A DNA stretch of 64,000 nucleotides from Haladaptatus cibarius D43 (GTDB lineage Archaea; Halobacteriota; Halobacteria; Halobacteriales; Haladaptataceae), in the NCBI RefSeq assembly GCF_000710615.1, contig NZ_JDTH01000002.1, positions 1,232,082-1,296,081 of the forward strand, in the 5' to 3' direction. The notes beneath the pieces were generated by a model. That model was not told the origin of the DNA. It ran no database searches and saw only the letters and a program-made list of their open reading frames with translations. The position numbers were made by a program, and so were the translations under genes. Positions 31,011 to 40,120 of the stretch are shown here, piece after piece (within the stretch, counting starts at the first letter, position 1; each line of letters begins with the position of its first letter).

Positions 31011-32842
31011 AGTTGCTCCTCCGACAGGGCGAATTTCCCGTTGGCTCCGCCGCTTTTGACCATCGGATAGACGTTCTCGCCGGGGTCGATGTGGAAGTCG
31101 ATGACGGACGGGCCGTCGTACTCCAGCGCGGCCGCCACGGTTTCAGCGACTTCGTCCGGGTGGGAGACGGTGAATCCCTGCGCCCCGAAGGCTTCGGCGA
31201 GGGTGCCGAAGTCGGGACACCAGTCGTACTCCGAGGCGACCCGGTTGCCGTCGAAAAAGGCGTCCTGCCACTGGCGAACCATGCCGATGTAGCGGTTGTT
31301 CAGGACGGCCACGGTCATGTCCATGTTTTCGCGGACTGCCACCGACAGTTCCTGCACAGTCATCAGGAAGGAGCCGTCGCCCTCGAAGCAGACGACCTGC
31401 TGGTCGTCCTCGGCGGCCATTCGTGCGCCGATTGCGGCGGGCAGGCCGTAGCCCATCGTTCCGAGGCCATGCGAGGACACCCACGTCCGCGGTTCGGTGA
31501 ACGTCCAGAACTGAACTGCCCACATCTGGTGCTGGCCGACCCCGGTGGTAACGATGGTGTCGTCCGCGGTCACAGCATCGAACGCCTCAACGACGAACTG
31601 GGGTTTGACCGGCCCGTCTTCGGGCGCGTGGTAGGTCATCGGATATTCGTCCTGCCAGTCGGCGACCTGCTCGCGCCACTGATTTGCATCGGGAGGCGAT
31701 TCCATCTCCGCGCCGATTTCCGAAAGCGCGGTTCCGGCGTCTCCGACGACCGGAACCTCGGCGTAGACATTCTTCGAAATCTCCGCCGGGTCGATGTCGA
31801 TGTGGACGACGGTTGCCTCCGGCGCGAACGAATCGACGCCCCCGGTCAGTCGGTCGTCGAAACGACACCCAACTGCGAGGAGGGTGTCGCAGTGCGTGAC
31901 GGCCATGTTCGCGGGGCCGGTTCCGTGCATGCCGACCATCCCAACAGATCGGTCGTGGTCTTCCGGAAATGCGCCCACGGCGGGCATCGACGTTGCCACC
32001 GGGATGTCGTGTTCGGTGGCGAACGCCCGCAGTTCCGGGCTTGCATCGCCCTTGATGACGCCGCCACCGGCCAGAATCAGCGGTCGGTCTGCGGCCTCCA
32101 GCGTCCGGGCCGCCTCCGCGACCGCGTCGGCGTCCGGTTTTTCCTGCGGGTTGTAATGTTCCGGCGTTTCGGACGTGGACTCTTGTGCATCTGTTTCGGC
32201 CAGCGTCACGTCCTTCGGCAAGTCCACGAGGGTCGGCCCCGGCCGACCCTCGCTGGCGAGCGCGAACGCTTCGCCGACCGTGTCGCCGACGGTTTCCGTC
32301 TCGCCCGCGAAGTAGTTCGCCTTCGTGACGGGGGCCGTGACGCCCGTGGTGTCCGTCTCCTGAAATGCGTCGTTGCCGACGAAGTTCGTCGGCACCTGCC
32401 CCGTCAGGGCGACGACCGGGTCGGAGTCCATGTCCGCGTCGGCCAGTCCCGTGACGAGGTTCGTTGCACCCGGCCCGGACGTGGCCAGACAGACGCCGGG
32501 CGTTCCGGCGACGATGCCGTAGGCGTCGGCGGCGTGGGCCGCGGCCTGCTCGTGGGCCATCGTGACGTGACGCAACTCGGATTTGCCGAGCGCGTCGTAC
32601 ACTGGCATAATCGCGCCGCCCTGAACCCCAAACAGGGTTTCCACGCCTGCGGATTCCAGCGCGTTGACGACTGCGCTCGCGCCCGTCTGTGGTTCGGTAG
32701 CGTCGGCGGGGTCGGCCGATTCGGTCGAATCGGCCGACCGCTGGCTCGTCTCGGATTCTTCTGCGTTCGGTTCTGGCTTCCGAGTCGGTTCGTCGTTCGA
32801 TTCCTCGGATTCGGAGACGGTGCGAACCGCATTTTCGCTCAC
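31007..32842 (-). CDS. ilvB: Acetolactate synthase large (catalytic) subunit IlvB
   Basis: A 611-residue thiamine-diphosphate enzyme that condenses pyruvate to acetolactate. The catalytic Glu lies in VTMAHEQAAAHAADAYG, the FAD region in GMHGTGPANMAVTHCD, and the ThDP/Mg motif GDGSFLMTVQEL precedes LNNRYIGMVRQWQ. The first 55 residues are a very acidic, probably disordered, extension. The start is GTG 32840-32842, set by a perfect Shine-Dalgarno, GAGGTGAT (32849-32856), six bases away. The GTG overlaps the stop of a short upstream ORF. Confidence 0.96.
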   Translation of the reverse strand: MSENAVRTVSESEESNDEPTRKPEPNAEESETSQRSADSTESADPADATEPQTGASAVVNALESAGVETLFGVQGGAIMPVYDALGKSELRHVTMAHEQAAAHAADAYGIVAGTPGVCLATSGPGATNLVTGLADADMDSDPVVALTGQVPTNFVGNDAFQETDTTGVTAPVTKANYFAGETETVGDTVGEAFALASEGRPGPTLVDLPKDVTLAETDAQESTSETPEHYNPQEKPDADAVAEAARTLEAADRPLILAGGGVIKGDASPELRAFATEHDIPVATSMPAVGAFPEDHDRSVGMVGMHGTGPANMAVTHCDTLLAVGCRFDDRLTGGVDSFAPEATVVHIDIDPAEISKNVYAEVPVVGDAGTALSEIGAEMESPPDANQWREQVADWQDEYPMTYHAPEDGPVKPQFVVEAFDAVTADDTIVTTGVGQHQMWAVQFWTFTEPRTWVSSHGLGTMGYGLPAAIGARMAAEDDQQVVCFEGDGSFLMTVQELSVAVRENMDMTVAVLNNRYIGMVRQWQDAFFDGNRVASEYDWCPDFGTLAEAFGAQGFTVSHPDEVAETVAAALEYDGPSVIDFHIDPGENVYPMVKSGGANGKFALSEEQL

Positions 32843-32976
32843 GAATCCATCACCTCGGTTCGCGTGTCGATGTTCGGTCGATACCGGTCGGTTGGCGGTT
32901 GCTGTTCATCGGTCGGTCGTCGGTGCGAGTCGAACTTCGGTCGATACCGTTTGGCTGTCGGTCGTGTTTCTGACAT
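32839..32976 (-). CDS. Short ORF upstream of and overlapping ilvB
   Basis: A 45-codon frame from ATG 32974-32976 whose TGA overlaps the ilvB GTG (GTGA). The product would be Arg/Pro-rich with two similar units (KRYRPKFDSHRRPTDE and DRYRPNIDTRTEV), encoded by an imperfect direct repeat that contains the exact 14-mer CGGTATCGACCGAA twice. It might be a leader peptide for translational coupling, or just leader RNA. Codon quality alone does not decide. No Trp/Leu/Val codon runs of a classical attenuator are present. Confidence 0.3.
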   Translation of the reverse strand: MSETRPTAKRYRPKFDSHRRPTDEQQPPTDRYRPNIDTRTEVMDS

Positions 32977-33266
32977 TGGTTTACGCGTACACTCGGGGCT
33001 GTTGGATGGCGATTCAGGGGTCGGAGGAGAGAATAGTGTAGGGGTAACTAGACCCCTACAATACCGAGTACGCGCTCGACAGCCGCGACGCTCGACTCCG
33101 CCGAATCGAGGGTCGTGTGTGACTGTCGCATCTGTGTTTGCATTCTTCTTCCGGCCATGGAAATAGCCCTTACGCGTCGGGCAACTTTTGCCCCTTGGCA
33201 TTGTCACGCACGATTTTTCGAATCGCCGTCGCTGAACGATGGTAGAACGAACGCGAGAAGGCATGG

Positions 33267-34482
33267 TTACGCTCTCGCCTCCTCACGAGAATCGACGCCC
33301 AGTTCGCGGGCGAACTGTTGTACGTCACTCACCGTGACGCGCTCCTTTTCCGCGCCTCGGTCTTTCACCCGGCGGGTGATTCGCCGGACTTCGGTTTCGG
33401 TCGGCGTGAATCCGGACTGTTTGAGGTGTTTCCGTACCGCGTGCGTCCCGGTGTGCTTGCCGAGGACGAACTCGCGGCGAGCGCCGACCATCTCCGGTTT
33501 CATCACGCCGGTTTCGAACGTGTCGCTGTTCTCGATGACGCCCGCGGCGTGAATCCCGCTTTCGTGGGCGAAGGCGTTCGCGCCCACGACGGGTTTGTTG
33601 ACGGGTACCGGTACTTCGCTGTACTCTGCGACCATTTCGGAAATTTCGGCAATTTCGGTCGTGTCGATGCCGGTATCGACGCCGTAGACGCCTTCGGCGG
33701 CCATCACGACCTCCTCGAAGGCGGCGTTTCCGGCGCGCTCGCCGATGCCGTTGACGCTGACCTGCACTTGGTCTGCGCCCGCTTCCAACCCGGCCATCGC
33801 GTTCGCGGTGGCCATGCCGAAATCGTCGTGGGTGTGCACGTCGATTCTGGCGTCGGTGTGCTCGCGGATTCGCGCCACGAGGTCGGCGAATCGGGCGGGC
33901 GTCCCCACGCCGCAGGTGTCGGGGACGTTAATCCATTCGACGCCCGCGTCGGTGACTGCTTCCACGATTTCGTCCATGTACTCCGGGTCGGTTCGCGTCG
34001 CGTCCATCGGCGAGAACATCGGACTCGCACCCGCCTCGGCGACGCGTTTCACGGCTTTCACGGCGCGCTCTTTCACCTCTTCCCGCGTGGCGTGCATCGA
34101 ATCCTCGATTTGCACGTCGCTGGTCGAAGCGAAGATGTGAACCATGTCCGCGCCGGTATCGATTGCAGTTTCCACGTCGCCGTCCACGATTCTGGCCAGC
34201 GCGCAGGTCGTCGCTTGCGTCGATTCCGCGATGTCGCGGACGGCCTCGAACTCGGCGTCCCCGTTGGCCGGGAATCCCGCCTCGATGACGTGGGTTCCCA
34301 TTTCGTCCAGCGCGGCCGCGATTTCGCGCTTCTCGTCCGGCGTGAACGAGGTGCGTGGCGTCTGCTCGCCGTCGCGGAGCGTCGTGTCGAAAATTCGAAC
34401 GTTTTCAATCTCGTCGGTGTGGGCTAACGTGCCCTCGAAGAACTCGACCCCCCCTCTCGGAGGTGCTGTCGTTTTCAGACAT
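33267..34482 (-). CDS. leuA: 2-isopropylmalate synthase LeuA-type, frameshifted near the 5' end
   Basis: A HMGL/DRE-TIM metallolyase-type enzyme that condenses acetyl-CoA with 2-oxoisovalerate; citramalate synthase is a close alternative. From 34448 downward the frame encodes VEFFEGTLAHT, the catalytic RIFDTTLRDGEQTPR motif, EMGTHVIEAGFP, HTHDDFGMATANA and GERAGNAAFEEV. The natural start ATG 34480-34482 (MSENDSTSER) is one base out of frame, because a run of seven G (minus strand, 34448-34454) separates it from the body. Six G would give 404 residues. The internal ATG at 34301 would lose the catalytic motif. First gene of the operon. Confidence 0.85.
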
Positions 34483-34505
34483 TGTACTCGATTGGAGTGG
34501 CGACC

Positions 34506-34517
34506 TCATATTTAAGC
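34506..34517 (-). promoter_or_regulatory. TATA box of the leuA-leuB operon
   Basis: On the minus strand GCTTAAATATGAG spans about 34517-34505. Its centre is 28-30 bases before the ATG at 34482, the spacing of a leaderless archaeal promoter. This supports 34482 as the real leuA start and makes the frameshift between it and the gene body meaningful. Confidence 0.5.
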
Positions 34518-34841
34518 ATTGCCGTCAGACAGGTCGTTTCAGACGGAAACAGTATGTACTAGAACAGTACTATGACGGAATCGCAACCCATCGACACAGT
34601 GGTGTGTGATTATACTCATTAAGGAGTCGAACGGTTTTCGTCCAATAGCGGGCGGAGCGTTCCGGCTCTGGAAAATTAGTAATTTAGGGCAGATTCTCAG
34701 CCAATAACTGAATTACTGTAGCATATTAACTTTTTTGTAGTAACCTAGGCAATAATTATTAGTTAGATAATCACCAACTTATACTGCCGTACATGTTTGC
34801 ATCAACTGTGCAAATATTGTACGAGACTAGGAAAAGACAAC
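34518..34841. other. A+T-rich divergent intergenic region
   Basis: No coding frame is credible. The strand-neutral composition is A+T-rich, with elements such as TTAGTAATTTAGG and AATAATTATTAGTTAG near 34676-34767 and a small inverted repeat TTTGCA/TGCAAA at 34796-34814. The region must contain the promoter of the subtilase gene (plus strand) and the upstream part of the leuA promoter (minus strand). Confidence 0.6.
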
Positions 34842-37800
34842 ATGACGAACGAAAGAAGAAAATATATTGACGCGATTTTTCTGTCGCTTCTGATGATACT
34901 GTCGGTGATCGGTACCGGCGCTGTCGGGTTCGCAGGAGCCACGGCGGAACAGAACGCGACATCGGTCGGAGGTATAGCAGAACAGACAAAACAAAACGTC
35001 CCCGACGCGACAATCGACCCCGCGTTGGAGGGAGCGGAGGGAACCGTACAGGTTCTCGTGCTTTTCGAACAAACGTCAGTCGCTTCTGAGATGGACGACG
35101 AGACGGCGATACGACACCTCAAAGAGCACGCCGCCGAGACGAGAGAACAACCTGTCTCGCAACTCGAATCCCGAGAGGCTGTCGAAGTACAGAACAAATT
35201 TTGGTTGGTGAACGCCGTCTCGGTGACCATCAACACCGAAGCAGTTGACATCAACGAACTGGCCACAATCGACGGCGTGAAATCCATCGTCAAAAGTCGG
35301 GAGTACACGGTTCCCGAACCCCAATCGTCCGCCGACGGGGACGTGACCCCCGACGACCCGACGTACGGATTAGACCAGATTCGCGCACCGCAAGTCTGGG
35401 ACGAACTCGGAACCAGAGGCGAGGGTGCAAAAATCGCCGTCCTCGATACCGGCGTCGATATTGAACACCCGGATATAGAACTGTACACCGAAGACCCGTC
35501 CGACCCGACGTATCCCGGTGGATGGGCGGAGTTCGATGACAGCGGGAACATCGTTCCCGGCTCAGAGCCACGGGACAGTCACTACCACGGAACGCACACC
35601 AGCGCGACCGCGATGGGCGGTGCCAGCAGTGGCACTGCCATCGGCGTCGCACCCGAAGCGGACTTGATTCACGGAATGGTCATCCCCGGCGGTAGCGGTT
35701 CGACCGAGGGCGTCATCGGCGGCGTCCAGTGGGCCGTCGAGGAAAACGCCGATGTGGCGAGTCTCAGCCTCGGCGCTGGCTGTGGCCTGTTCGGTCCTGT
35801 TTACAACGACGCGTGGATTCCAGTAATCGAAAACTCCCGGTCGCTCGGAACGACGTTCGTCAGTTCCTCGGGCAACTCCGGGGAAGGCTGTGTCGGGTCG
35901 CCCGGCAACGACTTCAACTCGCTGTCCATCGGTGCGTCCGACAGCAACCGGGACATCGCGGATTTCTCCAGCGGACAGGAAATCGACAAAAGCAACTGGG
36001 AAAACCCACCGGAAGACTGGCCGGACACGTTCGTCAAACCTGACGTTTCGGCACCCGGCGTTGACGTGCTGAGCGCCGAACCGGGCGGGAGCTATCAGGA
36101 ACTGTCGGGAACGTCGATGGCCGCCCCACACGTCGCGGGAACGGTCGCCCTGATGCGGTCGGCTAACCCTGACGCCAGTGTCGAAGAAATCGAAACCGCG
36201 CTCGAAGCCTCGGCTGAAAAGCCCGATGATTGGGACGCACCCGAGGACGAAAAGGACACTCGATATGGGAAAGGTATCATCGACGCCTACGCGGCGGTCG
36301 ATGAGATGATATTCATCCCCGAATCCGAGTTGGGCGACGTGAACGAGAACGGCGCGGTCACCGTGCAGGACGTGCAACTCACCCAGCAGTACCTCGCGGG
36401 GCACGACCCGGCGAACTTCAACCCGAACCTCGCGGATATGAACCGCGACGGCGAAGTCACGTACACGGACTTGAACCTGCTACAGCAGAAAGTGCAGGGA
36501 ACGCTCGAAGACGGTGAAATCGACGTTTCGAACCTCAGTTCACCCGACGAAGCCGAGCAGGGTGAGACGATCAACATCACCGCCGACCTCGAAAACCTCG
36601 GTGAGGAAGGCGCACTCGAAGAAATCGAACTCCACATCGCGCAGAACGAAAGCGACCTCGGGGACGGCGAACCGGCCGCGACGACGCCGGTCGATATGGC
36701 CCCCGAAGGCATCGACGACCCGGTTGACCGACCGCACGAATCGACGGTGACGTTCCAAGTCGATACGTCGGAACTGCCGGGTGGAACCGTTCACTACGGC
36801 GTGTTCTCGGAGTCCGACTCGGAAACCGGTCAGATGACCATTCTCGGGTCGTCCTTCGACGTTTCGAACCTGAACGCATCGGACGAAGTCGAGCAAGGTG
36901 AAACGCTCTCCGTGAGCGCAGACGTGACGAACACGGGCAATCAGCAAGACACTCAAACCGTCGAATACCGCATCAATGACCTCGAAACCCCGGTATTGTC
37001 GGAGAACGTGACGCTCGGTGCCGGTGAATCCACTACGGTGGAGTTCGACGCGAACACAAGTGACATCGGCAACGGAACCTACGAACACGGTGTCTTCACC
37101 GAAGACGATTCGGAAACCGCGGACGTCACCGTGTTCGAAGCGTTCTTCGACGTCACCATCACCGACGCGCCTGCCGAGGCCAGCGCCGGTGAAACGGTCA
37201 ACGTCACTGCGGAAGTCGAAAATACGGGTAATGCGACTGACGAGCAGACCGTCGAGTACGACACGATGCCGCGCAACGTTGACGTGGCCGTGGTTGACGT
37301 GTCGGACAACGAACACGGCGACAACATCGCCAGCACGCTCGAAGAACACCTCGACACCGACATCTACAACGTCGATGTCGTGACAGCAGACGAGCTACCG
37401 GGCGCGATGGACGACTACGACACGTTCGTCGTTCAACGATTCGGTAGCGACCAAGTCGCCGCTGACTTCCTCGACGAACTGGACGCCGACCAAAGTGCTG
37501 TCTACCTCGATTCGTACCAAGGAGCCTCGTCGTACGCATACGCCGACGGCGTGTATCGACTCCACAACGTCCGCGGCGACCCTGTCGAACGGGACGCCAG
37601 CAGCGATTCGTCGCCTCCAGTGACCATCGACATTCAGGAGAACCACCCCGTCTTCACCGGTGTCGGTGAAGTCGGCGACTCCGTCGAGGTGTTCACCGGG
37701 AGCACCATCTGGGGTAGCTGGTTCGACGATTACAGCGGAACCATCTTGGCCGACGCCGACTACGGTTCGAGCAGTGCAGGCCCTGCCGTGGCCGTCAACG

Positions 37801-39944
37801 ACGATAAAAACGAAGTGCTCCTGTCGGCCGTCGGGCGCGACTACTTCACCGAGGAGGACGAGTTCACTGAAGATGGTGACCTGCTCCTCGCCAACTCGGT
37901 TGCCTACCTCAGCGGTTTCGGCTCTGCCGCCGACGGCACGGCGCGCGCACAGGACGAGACGACCGCGAACGTCACGCTCGCACCGGGCGAGAGCGAAACC
38001 GTCGAGTTCACCCACACCCTCGACGACGAGATAGACCCCTCGATAGACTGGCTCCACGTCGTGTCGAGCGAGGACGACAGCGACCAATCGCCCCTCGACA
38101 TCACCATCGACCGCGGCAACCTGACCGGAACTGTCACTGACACCGCCACCGGCGACCCCGTCGAAGGCGCAACCGTCTCGATCGACGTGGCAGTCGATGA
38201 CGGAAACTACACCGCCGTGACCGACGAGAACGGCGAGTACCGAATCGACGGCGTTCCGTCGGGAACGCACGAGGTTTCGATGTCGGCTGACGGCTACGAC
38301 GACGTGACCGAGAACGTCACGATTCCGGTAGACGACACCGCGACGTTGAACGTCGAACTCGACCCCACGCCGGGAACCATCAGCGGAACGGTCACCGCAT
38401 CGGACACGGGTGAAGGCGTCGCAAACGTCACCGTCGCCGCCGAAGACGACGACGGGAACATCCACGAAACGACGACCGACGAGAACGGAAGCTACTCGCT
38501 CACCGTCACGGCAGGCACGTACGTCGTGAACGTTGCTGAAACGCCGGGCGACTACCGCCCGGACGAAATTGTCACGGTCGCCCCCGGAGAGACGGTGGAC
38601 GGCGTTGACTTCACCGTCGAACCTGTTGAGGGCGTCATCGAAGGCTACGTCACCAACGCAGCAGGAATCCCCGTCGAAGGTGCGAACGTCATCGACGCCG
38701 ACCAAGGCGCGTTCAACGTGACGACCGACGAAAACGGCTACTACCGCATCGAGAACCTCGACCGCGGTACCTACGCGCTCCGAACCACGCACGACCGCTA
38801 CCCGGACTCGGACATCACGTTCGCCGAAGTCGCGGCGAACGGAACGACGACGCAGAACTTGACGCTCGGAACGTTCTTCGAAGTTTCGAACGTGAGCGCA
38901 CCGAGCGAAGCCGAACAGGGCGAAGAAATCACCGTCTCCGCGACGGTCACGAACGTCGGCGAACAGGAGGACACTCGAACGGTGTTTTACTTCCCGCCGG
39001 GCACCGACTTCGGTAGTTCGGTGTTGCTCGAATCGCAATCGGAACTCAGCGAGCAGGTGACGCTCGACGGCGGCGAGAGCGCGACCGTCGAATTTAGCTA
39101 CGCCATCGGTTCGAACATGGCGGTCGGCGACTACCAGCACGGCGTCTCCGCCGACGAAGTCGCCTCGACGAGCATCACCGTCACCGAAAACGAGTCATCC
39201 GACGAATCGAACTTCGAAGTGACGGAACTCGACGCACCGTCTGAGGCTGACGCTGGCGAGCAAGTGACCGTCAGCGCAACCGTCGAAAATACCGGCACCG
39301 CCGCCGGAACGCAGTCCATCGACTACCTGTTCGACGGCGCGGTCGAGAACGCGTCGGAACGGACGCTCGACCCCGGCGCGAACGCGACGGTCGAGTTCAC
39401 GGCGACGATGCCGAGTGAAGTCGGTTCGTACCAACACGGAGTGACGACGGACGACGACCAGCGGCTGGCGGACATCTCCGTCGTCGAGAGCGAACCCGAC
39501 CCGGCGTACTTCCAAGTGTCGGACGTGAACGGCCCCCAAGAAGCAGAACAGGGCGATGAGATAACGGTGTCCGCCACGCTGACCAACACGGGCGACGAAA
39601 CCGCGACGCAGACGATTTGGCTCTTCTTCATGGCCGCTTCGGACACCGTCGAACCGGATTACGGCGCGCTCGGCGCACCGGCAATGATGGAACAGTACGC
39701 TCCACAAAGCTCCCGGCAGGTGACCCTCGACGGTGGCGAGAGCACGACGGTCGAGTTCAGCTACGCCATCGACGAATCGACGGAACCCGGCGAGTACGAG
39801 TTCGCCGTTTCCAGCCTCCAGGAAACCAAAGCGGGGTCGATTACCGTCCTCACGGCAGGCAATCAGACCGTCTCGCATCCGGACGTTCCAGTCGAAATGC
39901 CTGCCTTGACGGGCGAACACAGTCAGTTCGAGGTGGTCGCATAA
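34842..39944 (+). CDS. Giant secreted S8 serine protease (subtilase) with dockerin, CARDB and regulatory-like domains
   Basis: A 1700-residue secreted protein. ATG 34842 gives a signal peptide (hydrophobic residues 12-31, cleavage near AGA-TAE). A propeptide-like I9 domain is followed by the subtilase domain with Asp202 (VLDTGVD), His249 (HGTHTSATA) and Ser425 (GTSMAAPHVAGT). Next comes a dockerin-like pair of Ca loops (about 497-553: GDVNENGAVTVQDV, ADMNRDGEVTYTDLN), then CARDB repeats. A globular insert lies at about 808-1030, three carboxypeptidase-regulatory-like domains at about 1090-1345, and further CARDB repeats follow to the end. There is no PGF-type sorting tail or C-terminal helix, so the protein is probably released. 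Confidence 0.9.
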   Translation: MTNERRKYIDAIFLSLLMILSVIGTGAVGFAGATAEQNATSVGGIAEQTKQNVPDATIDPALEGAEGTVQVLVLFEQTSVASEMDDETAIRHLKEHAAETREQPVSQLESREAVEVQNKFWLVNAVSVTINTEAVDINELATIDGVKSIVKSREYTVPEPQSSADGDVTPDDPTYGLDQIRAPQVWDELGTRGEGAKIAVLDTGVDIEHPDIELYTEDPSDPTYPGGWAEFDDSGNIVPGSEPRDSHYHGTHTSATAMGGASSGTAIGVAPEADLIHGMVIPGGSGSTEGVIGGVQWAVEENADVASLSLGAGCGLFGPVYNDAWIPVIENSRSLGTTFVSSSGNSGEGCVGSPGNDFNSLSIGASDSNRDIADFSSGQEIDKSNWENPPEDWPDTFVKPDVSAPGVDVLSAEPGGSYQELSGTSMAAPHVAGTVALMRSANPDASVEEIETALEASAEKPDDWDAPEDEKDTRYGKGIIDAYAAVDEMIFIPESELGDVNENGAVTVQDVQLTQQYLAGHDPANFNPNLADMNRDGEVTYTDLNLLQQKVQGTLEDGEIDVSNLSSPDEAEQGETINITADLENLGEEGALEEIELHIAQNESDLGDGEPAATTPVDMAPEGIDDPVDRPHESTVTFQVDTSELPGGTVHYGVFSESDSETGQMTILGSSFDVSNLNASDEVEQGETLSVSADVTNTGNQQDTQTVEYRINDLETPVLSENVTLGAGESTTVEFDANTSDIGNGTYEHGVFTEDDSETADVTVFEAFFDVTITDAPAEASAGETVNVTAEVENTGNATDEQTVEYDTMPRNVDVAVVDVSDNEHGDNIASTLEEHLDTDIYNVDVVTADELPGAMDDYDTFVVQRFGSDQVAADFLDELDADQSAVYLDSYQGASSYAYADGVYRLHNVRGDPVERDASSDSSPPVTIDIQENHPVFTGVGEVGDSVEVFTGSTIWGSWFDDYSGTILADADYGSSSAGPAVAVNDDKNEVLLSAVGRDYFTEEDEFTEDGDLLLANSVAYLSGFGSAADGTARAQDETTANVTLAPGESETVEFTHTLDDEIDPSIDWLHVVSSEDDSDQSPLDITIDRGNLTGTVTDTATGDPVEGATVSIDVAVDDGNYTAVTDENGEYRIDGVPSGTHEVSMSADGYDDVTENVTIPVDDTATLNVELDPTPGTISGTVTASDTGEGVANVTVAAEDDDGNIHETTTDENGSYSLTVTAGTYVVNVAETPGDYRPDEIVTVAPGETVDGVDFTVEPVEGVIEGYVTNAAGIPVEGANVIDADQGAFNVTTDENGYYRIENLDRGTYALRTTHDRYPDSDITFAEVAANGTTTQNLTLGTFFEVSNVSAPSEAEQGEEITVSATVTNVGEQEDTRTVFYFPPGTDFGSSVLLESQSELSEQVTLDGGESATVEFSYAIGSNMAVGDYQHGVSADEVASTSITVTENESSDESNFEVTELDAPSEADAGEQVTVSATVENTGTAAGTQSIDYLFDGAVENASERTLDPGANATVEFTATMPSEVGSYQHGVTTDDDQRLADISVVESEPDPAYFQVSDVNGPQEAEQGDEITVSATLTNTGDETATQTIWLFFMAASDTVEPDYGALGAPAMMEQYAPQSSRQVTLDGGESTTVEFSYAIDESTEPGEYEFAVSSLQETKAGSITVLTAGNQTVSHPDVPVEMPALTGEHSQFEVVA

Positions 39945-40120
39945 GGCGGCTACCGACTCCGAACTGATTCGAGACGAAACTAATCTCGTAGACGGAACCA
40001 ATACAAACGAACAACTCGGCGCGGTTTCGCCGGGTGATATTTTGCCGCTCGAAACGAAGGCCGACGAGCGACAGGGAGGGTTTACGAGCGCGGCTAGGAC
40101 CTCCGAGCGACAGGTTTGGA

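Noticed and set aside
31013-33166. A 717-codon plus-strand frame opposite ilvB
   Set aside because: Same antisense effect. It also spans the short ORF and leader region, and shows no domain or sensible composition.
33267-34301. Using ATG 34301 as the leuA start to avoid a frameshift
   Set aside because: The catalytic DTTLRDGEQ motif and 49 more conserved codons lie upstream in the same frame, so this start would give an inactive fragment.
37395-39140. A 581-codon minus-strand frame opposite the giant subtilase
   Set aside because: It is a shadow of acidic coding sequence; the translation is Val/Arg/Asp-rich and has no recognisable domain.
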